Shown one piece after another: positions 62,119-64,000 of a DNA stretch of 64,000 bases. The stretch covers positions 62,001 through 126,000 of the forward strand of contig CBDDOY010000002.1 in assembly GCA_965232165.1 (NCBI GenBank). Reading direction: 5' to 3'. Every line of letters starts with the position of its first letter. Within the stretch, counting starts at the first letter, position 1. The DNA is from UBA2779 sp965232165. GTDB taxonomy: Bacteria > Spirochaetota > Spirochaetia > DSM-2461. The position numbers and the translations under genes are program-made. The notes beneath the pieces are model-generated. The model ran no database searches. It was not told the origin of the DNA and saw only the letters and a program-made list of their open reading frames with translations.

Positions 62119-63032
62119 ACGGCCCTCCGTAATCTGCTAATGCGCCTTAATTCAAGTGCTAACTTCCTCTGTATATTGCTGTCGGTAATAATAGAAACTA
62201 TATGAACGCCAAATCTGCTGGCAATTCGTTCCAGCCTGCGGCGATTTTCCTGCCAGATTCTGCTGTAGCTCTCCCTGCCGGATTGACTATCGGTATTCAC
62301 ATAGCATTTTTTCTTGGTGTTTTTGCTGCATAGCAACATGCCCGCCGGAGGAATAGTATGGTCTGCCGGGTCGTCTATCGCTAGAAGCACAATATTGCAG
62401 CGTTTTTGCAAATTGGCTAATTGCTGTTCCAGCTCTTCACTAAACGAACCGAAATCGCTGATGATATAAACCAATGCCCCGGTTGGCGCAGCCTTGTTGA
62501 TGTGCTGCAATGTATTTCCCAGCGTTATAGCCTGAGGCTGGGTAGCGATGCTCTTATCACTAAGCTGCTTGAGCATAGCCCACAGCGATGTGCGGGAGCG
62601 TTTCGGAGCAAAAAATTGCATGCCCTCCGGCACATCACCAAAAATACAGGCGCCCAGTCTGTCACGGTTGCTATTGGCCTGCCAGCCAAGCAATGCAGCC
62701 ACGCGTGCCGCTTGCACGGACTTAAATGTTCCTCGGGTACCGAAGCGCATTGTGGCATTGGCATCTACGCAGATGATCACACTGCGTTCACGCTCTTCTT
62801 TGAATATCTTGGTATGCGGGCTTCCGGTACGGGCCGTGACTCTCCAGTCAATGCTGCGGATATCATCCCCTGCCGCATATTCACGCACTTCTTCAAATTC
62901 CAGACCTTGCCCACGGAACGGCGAACTATGATCTCCTATGGAAGCAGAAGTAACGGCGCGATTGGATGTTAGTGAAAGTCGAGATGCATGGCCCTTCAGG
63001 GTCACCAGTTCGTTGAAATCAGGGTATAACAT
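62115..63032 (-). CDS. DUF58 domain protein
   Basis: A 305-residue protein of the DUF58 family, a VWA-like partner of MoxR ATPases. GEGLEFEEVREY-type segment (QGLEFEEVREYAAGDDIRSI), DWRVTARTGSPHTKIFKEE and the metal-site-like IICVDANATMRFG are clear. The start at 63032 has GAGGAAA ahead of it and overlaps neither neighbour; an ATG at 63065 would overlap the MoxR end. Part of the MoxR-Bat operon. Confidence 0.85.
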   Translation of the reverse strand: MLYPDFNELVTLKGHASRLSLTSNRAVTSASIGDHSSPFRGQGLEFEEVREYAAGDDIRSIDWRVTARTGSPHTKIFKEERERSVIICVDANATMRFGTRGTFKSVQAARVAALLGWQANSNRDRLGACIFGDVPEGMQFFAPKRSRTSLWAMLKQLSDKSIATQPQAITLGNTLQHINKAAPTGALVYIISDFGSFSEELEQQLANLQKRCNIVLLAIDDPADHTIPPAGMLLCSKNTKKKCYVNTDSQSGRESYSRIWQENRRRLERIASRFGVHIVSIITDSNIQRKLALELRRISRLRRAV

Positions 63033-63042
63033 GACGGTTTCC

Positions 63043-64000
63043 TCACGGTACGGCAACCACTTCAAGAAGCTGTCCTACAATCCGATCCCGTGTAACACCA
63101 TCGGCTTCCGATTCAAAAGAAGGAATAATGCGATGGCGCAATATGGGGAGTGCTGCCGTTTGCACGTGATGCGGAGTGACGTATTCATCACCTCGCAGCC
63201 AGGCCAGGGCCTTGGCGCATCGTATCATGCCTAACGTTGCACGTGGTGAAGCTCCATGGGCGATCCATTTTGCCAGATTTCCATCATATTTTCCCGGCTT
63301 ACGCGTGGCGGTAACAAGTGATACCACATAATCTTTGAGGTTGTCATTTATATGCATGGCCGATACGGCCTTGCGTGCTTCTACGATTTCTTTCTGGGTG
63401 GTCACCGCAGCGGATTGGGTATATGTGCCCTGCTGCCTGCGCTCATCGAGATCGGCAATTTGCCGTTCTTCTTCATGATCGGGATAATCCACCGCGATAT
63501 ACATTAGGAACCGATCCAACTGTGCTTCAGGCAGATTATAGGTGCCTTCCTGTTCAATCGGATTTTGTGTGGCCAGTACTATATACAGTTCCGGCAGCTT
63601 GTAACTTTTGTGGCCAACCGTAATTTGTTTTTCTTCCATGGCTTCCAGCAGTGCAGACTGCACTTTCGCCGGAGCACGGTTAATCTCGTCAGCAAGCAGG
63701 ATATTGTTAAAAAGCGGGCCTTGCCGGAATGTGAAATTGCTCTTTTCCTGCACGTATATCTCAGTGCCGATTAAGTCGGAGGGAAGCAGGTCAGGCGTAA
63801 ACTGAATGCGGTGAAAATCACCTTCAATGCCTTCTGCAATCGCCTTGGCCGCTGTTGTTTTTGCTAGTCCAGGCATACCTTCTATGAGTATGTGTCCATC
63901 TGCCAGTAGGCAGACCAGTAAATTTTCAATCAGCGCCTTTTGACCAATAATCCTATTTTCAATGGTCTGCTGAAGCTGAGTCAGTTTGTGTTGTATTTCA
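63043..64000 (-). CDS. MoxR-family AAA ATPase (partial, 5' end beyond window)
   Basis: The frame is open to the window edge and gives at least 318 residues: EIQHKLTQLQQTIENRIIGQ is at the edge, Walker A reads EGMPGLAKTT, Walker B LLADEINRA, then ATQNPIEQEGTYNLPEAQLD (sensor region) and the C-terminal lid (SPRATLGMIRCAKALAWLRG). MoxR ATPases act as chaperones for VWA proteins, coupling ATP hydrolysis to insertion of metal or to complex assembly. It is the first gene seen of the minus-strand Bat operon; a start codon and anything upstream lie outside. Confidence 0.9.
   Translation of the reverse strand, partial: EIQHKLTQLQQTIENRIIGQKALIENLLVCLLADGHILIEGMPGLAKTTAAKAIAEGIEGDFHRIQFTPDLLPSDLIGTEIYVQEKSNFTFRQGPLFNNILLADEINRAPAKVQSALLEAMEEKQITVGHKSYKLPELYIVLATQNPIEQEGTYNLPEAQLDRFLMYIAVDYPDHEEERQIADLDERRQQGTYTQSAAVTTQKEIVEARKAVSAMHINDNLKDYVVSLVTATRKPGKYDGNLAKWIAHGASPRATLGMIRCAKALAWLRGDEYVTPHHVQTAALPILRHRIIPSFESEADGVTRDRIVGQLLEVVAVP

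Overview
The window looks like part of a spirochaete chromosome, probably from the Spirochaetales or a Treponema-like lineage. The best evidence is a pair of FlaA periplasmic-flagellum sheath proteins (34176-35658) lying close to a class II fructose-bisphosphate aldolase, a neighbourhood I recall from Treponema. Many lipoproteins and a giant Ig-like/GLUG surface protein fit that assignment. Base composition is moderate in the core and clearly more AT-rich in the IS-dense stretches. No database search was possible, so taxonomy is inference.

Region by region: (1) 1-1200: an Rpn/PD-(D/E)XK nuclease gene and two IS-end-like repeats. (2) 1210-8750: a tightly overlapping operon cysH-trpE-trpGD-trpCF-trpB-trpA, a complete tryptophan pathway with two bifunctional fusions, led by an APS-reductase-like protein with a glutaredoxin-like N-terminus. 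(3) 8830-9990: a widespread-looking intergenic repeat and a deletion-fused remnant of phage-tail or contractile-injection tube and sheath genes. (4) 10227-11153: a membrane-anchored LuxR-type regulator. (5) 11135-23846, minus strand: an almost gapless chain read as a dehydratase and aminotransferase of amino-sugar synthesis, three molybdenum-hydroxylase-like subunits (the Mo subunit lacks the usual catalytic motifs), dnaE, a YggT protein, recG and rsmD. (6) 23932-27264: envelope genes, including a double-psi-barrel/SPOR protein with a 75-bp tandem repeat array. (7) 27261-36886: a CPBP protease, lipoproteins, a HEAT protein, comEC and rsmA (113 bp overlap), two FlaA proteins behind a good sigma70-type promoter, and a cyclic-nucleotide-domain histidine kinase. 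(8) 36911-41550: a MITE, fba, tRNA-Leu(UAA), and ankyrin and DUF1566-like lipoproteins.

(9) 41600-56750 is an insertion-sequence island. It holds transposase remnants, an IS1182-type element interrupted by an IS256-type element, a 2278-residue repeat lipoprotein that begins 8 bp from the IS1182 end, decayed surface-protein fragments, two more MITE copies, an ISL3 transposase stub, and an IS1634-type element nested between another pair of inverted repeats. (10) 56984-64000, minus strand: a moxR-DUF58-DUF4381-batA-batB/C-batD operon, cut by the window edge. Its architecture resembles gammaproteobacterial versions and it sits directly behind the IS island, so lateral transfer or a contig join should be considered.

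No CRISPR array, rRNA or origin was seen. The most interesting signals are the degenerate Mo-hydroxylase genes coupled to sugar genes, the MITE family, the layered IS nesting around the giant surface protein, the sheath-tube deletion fusion, and the redox enzyme heading the trp operon.
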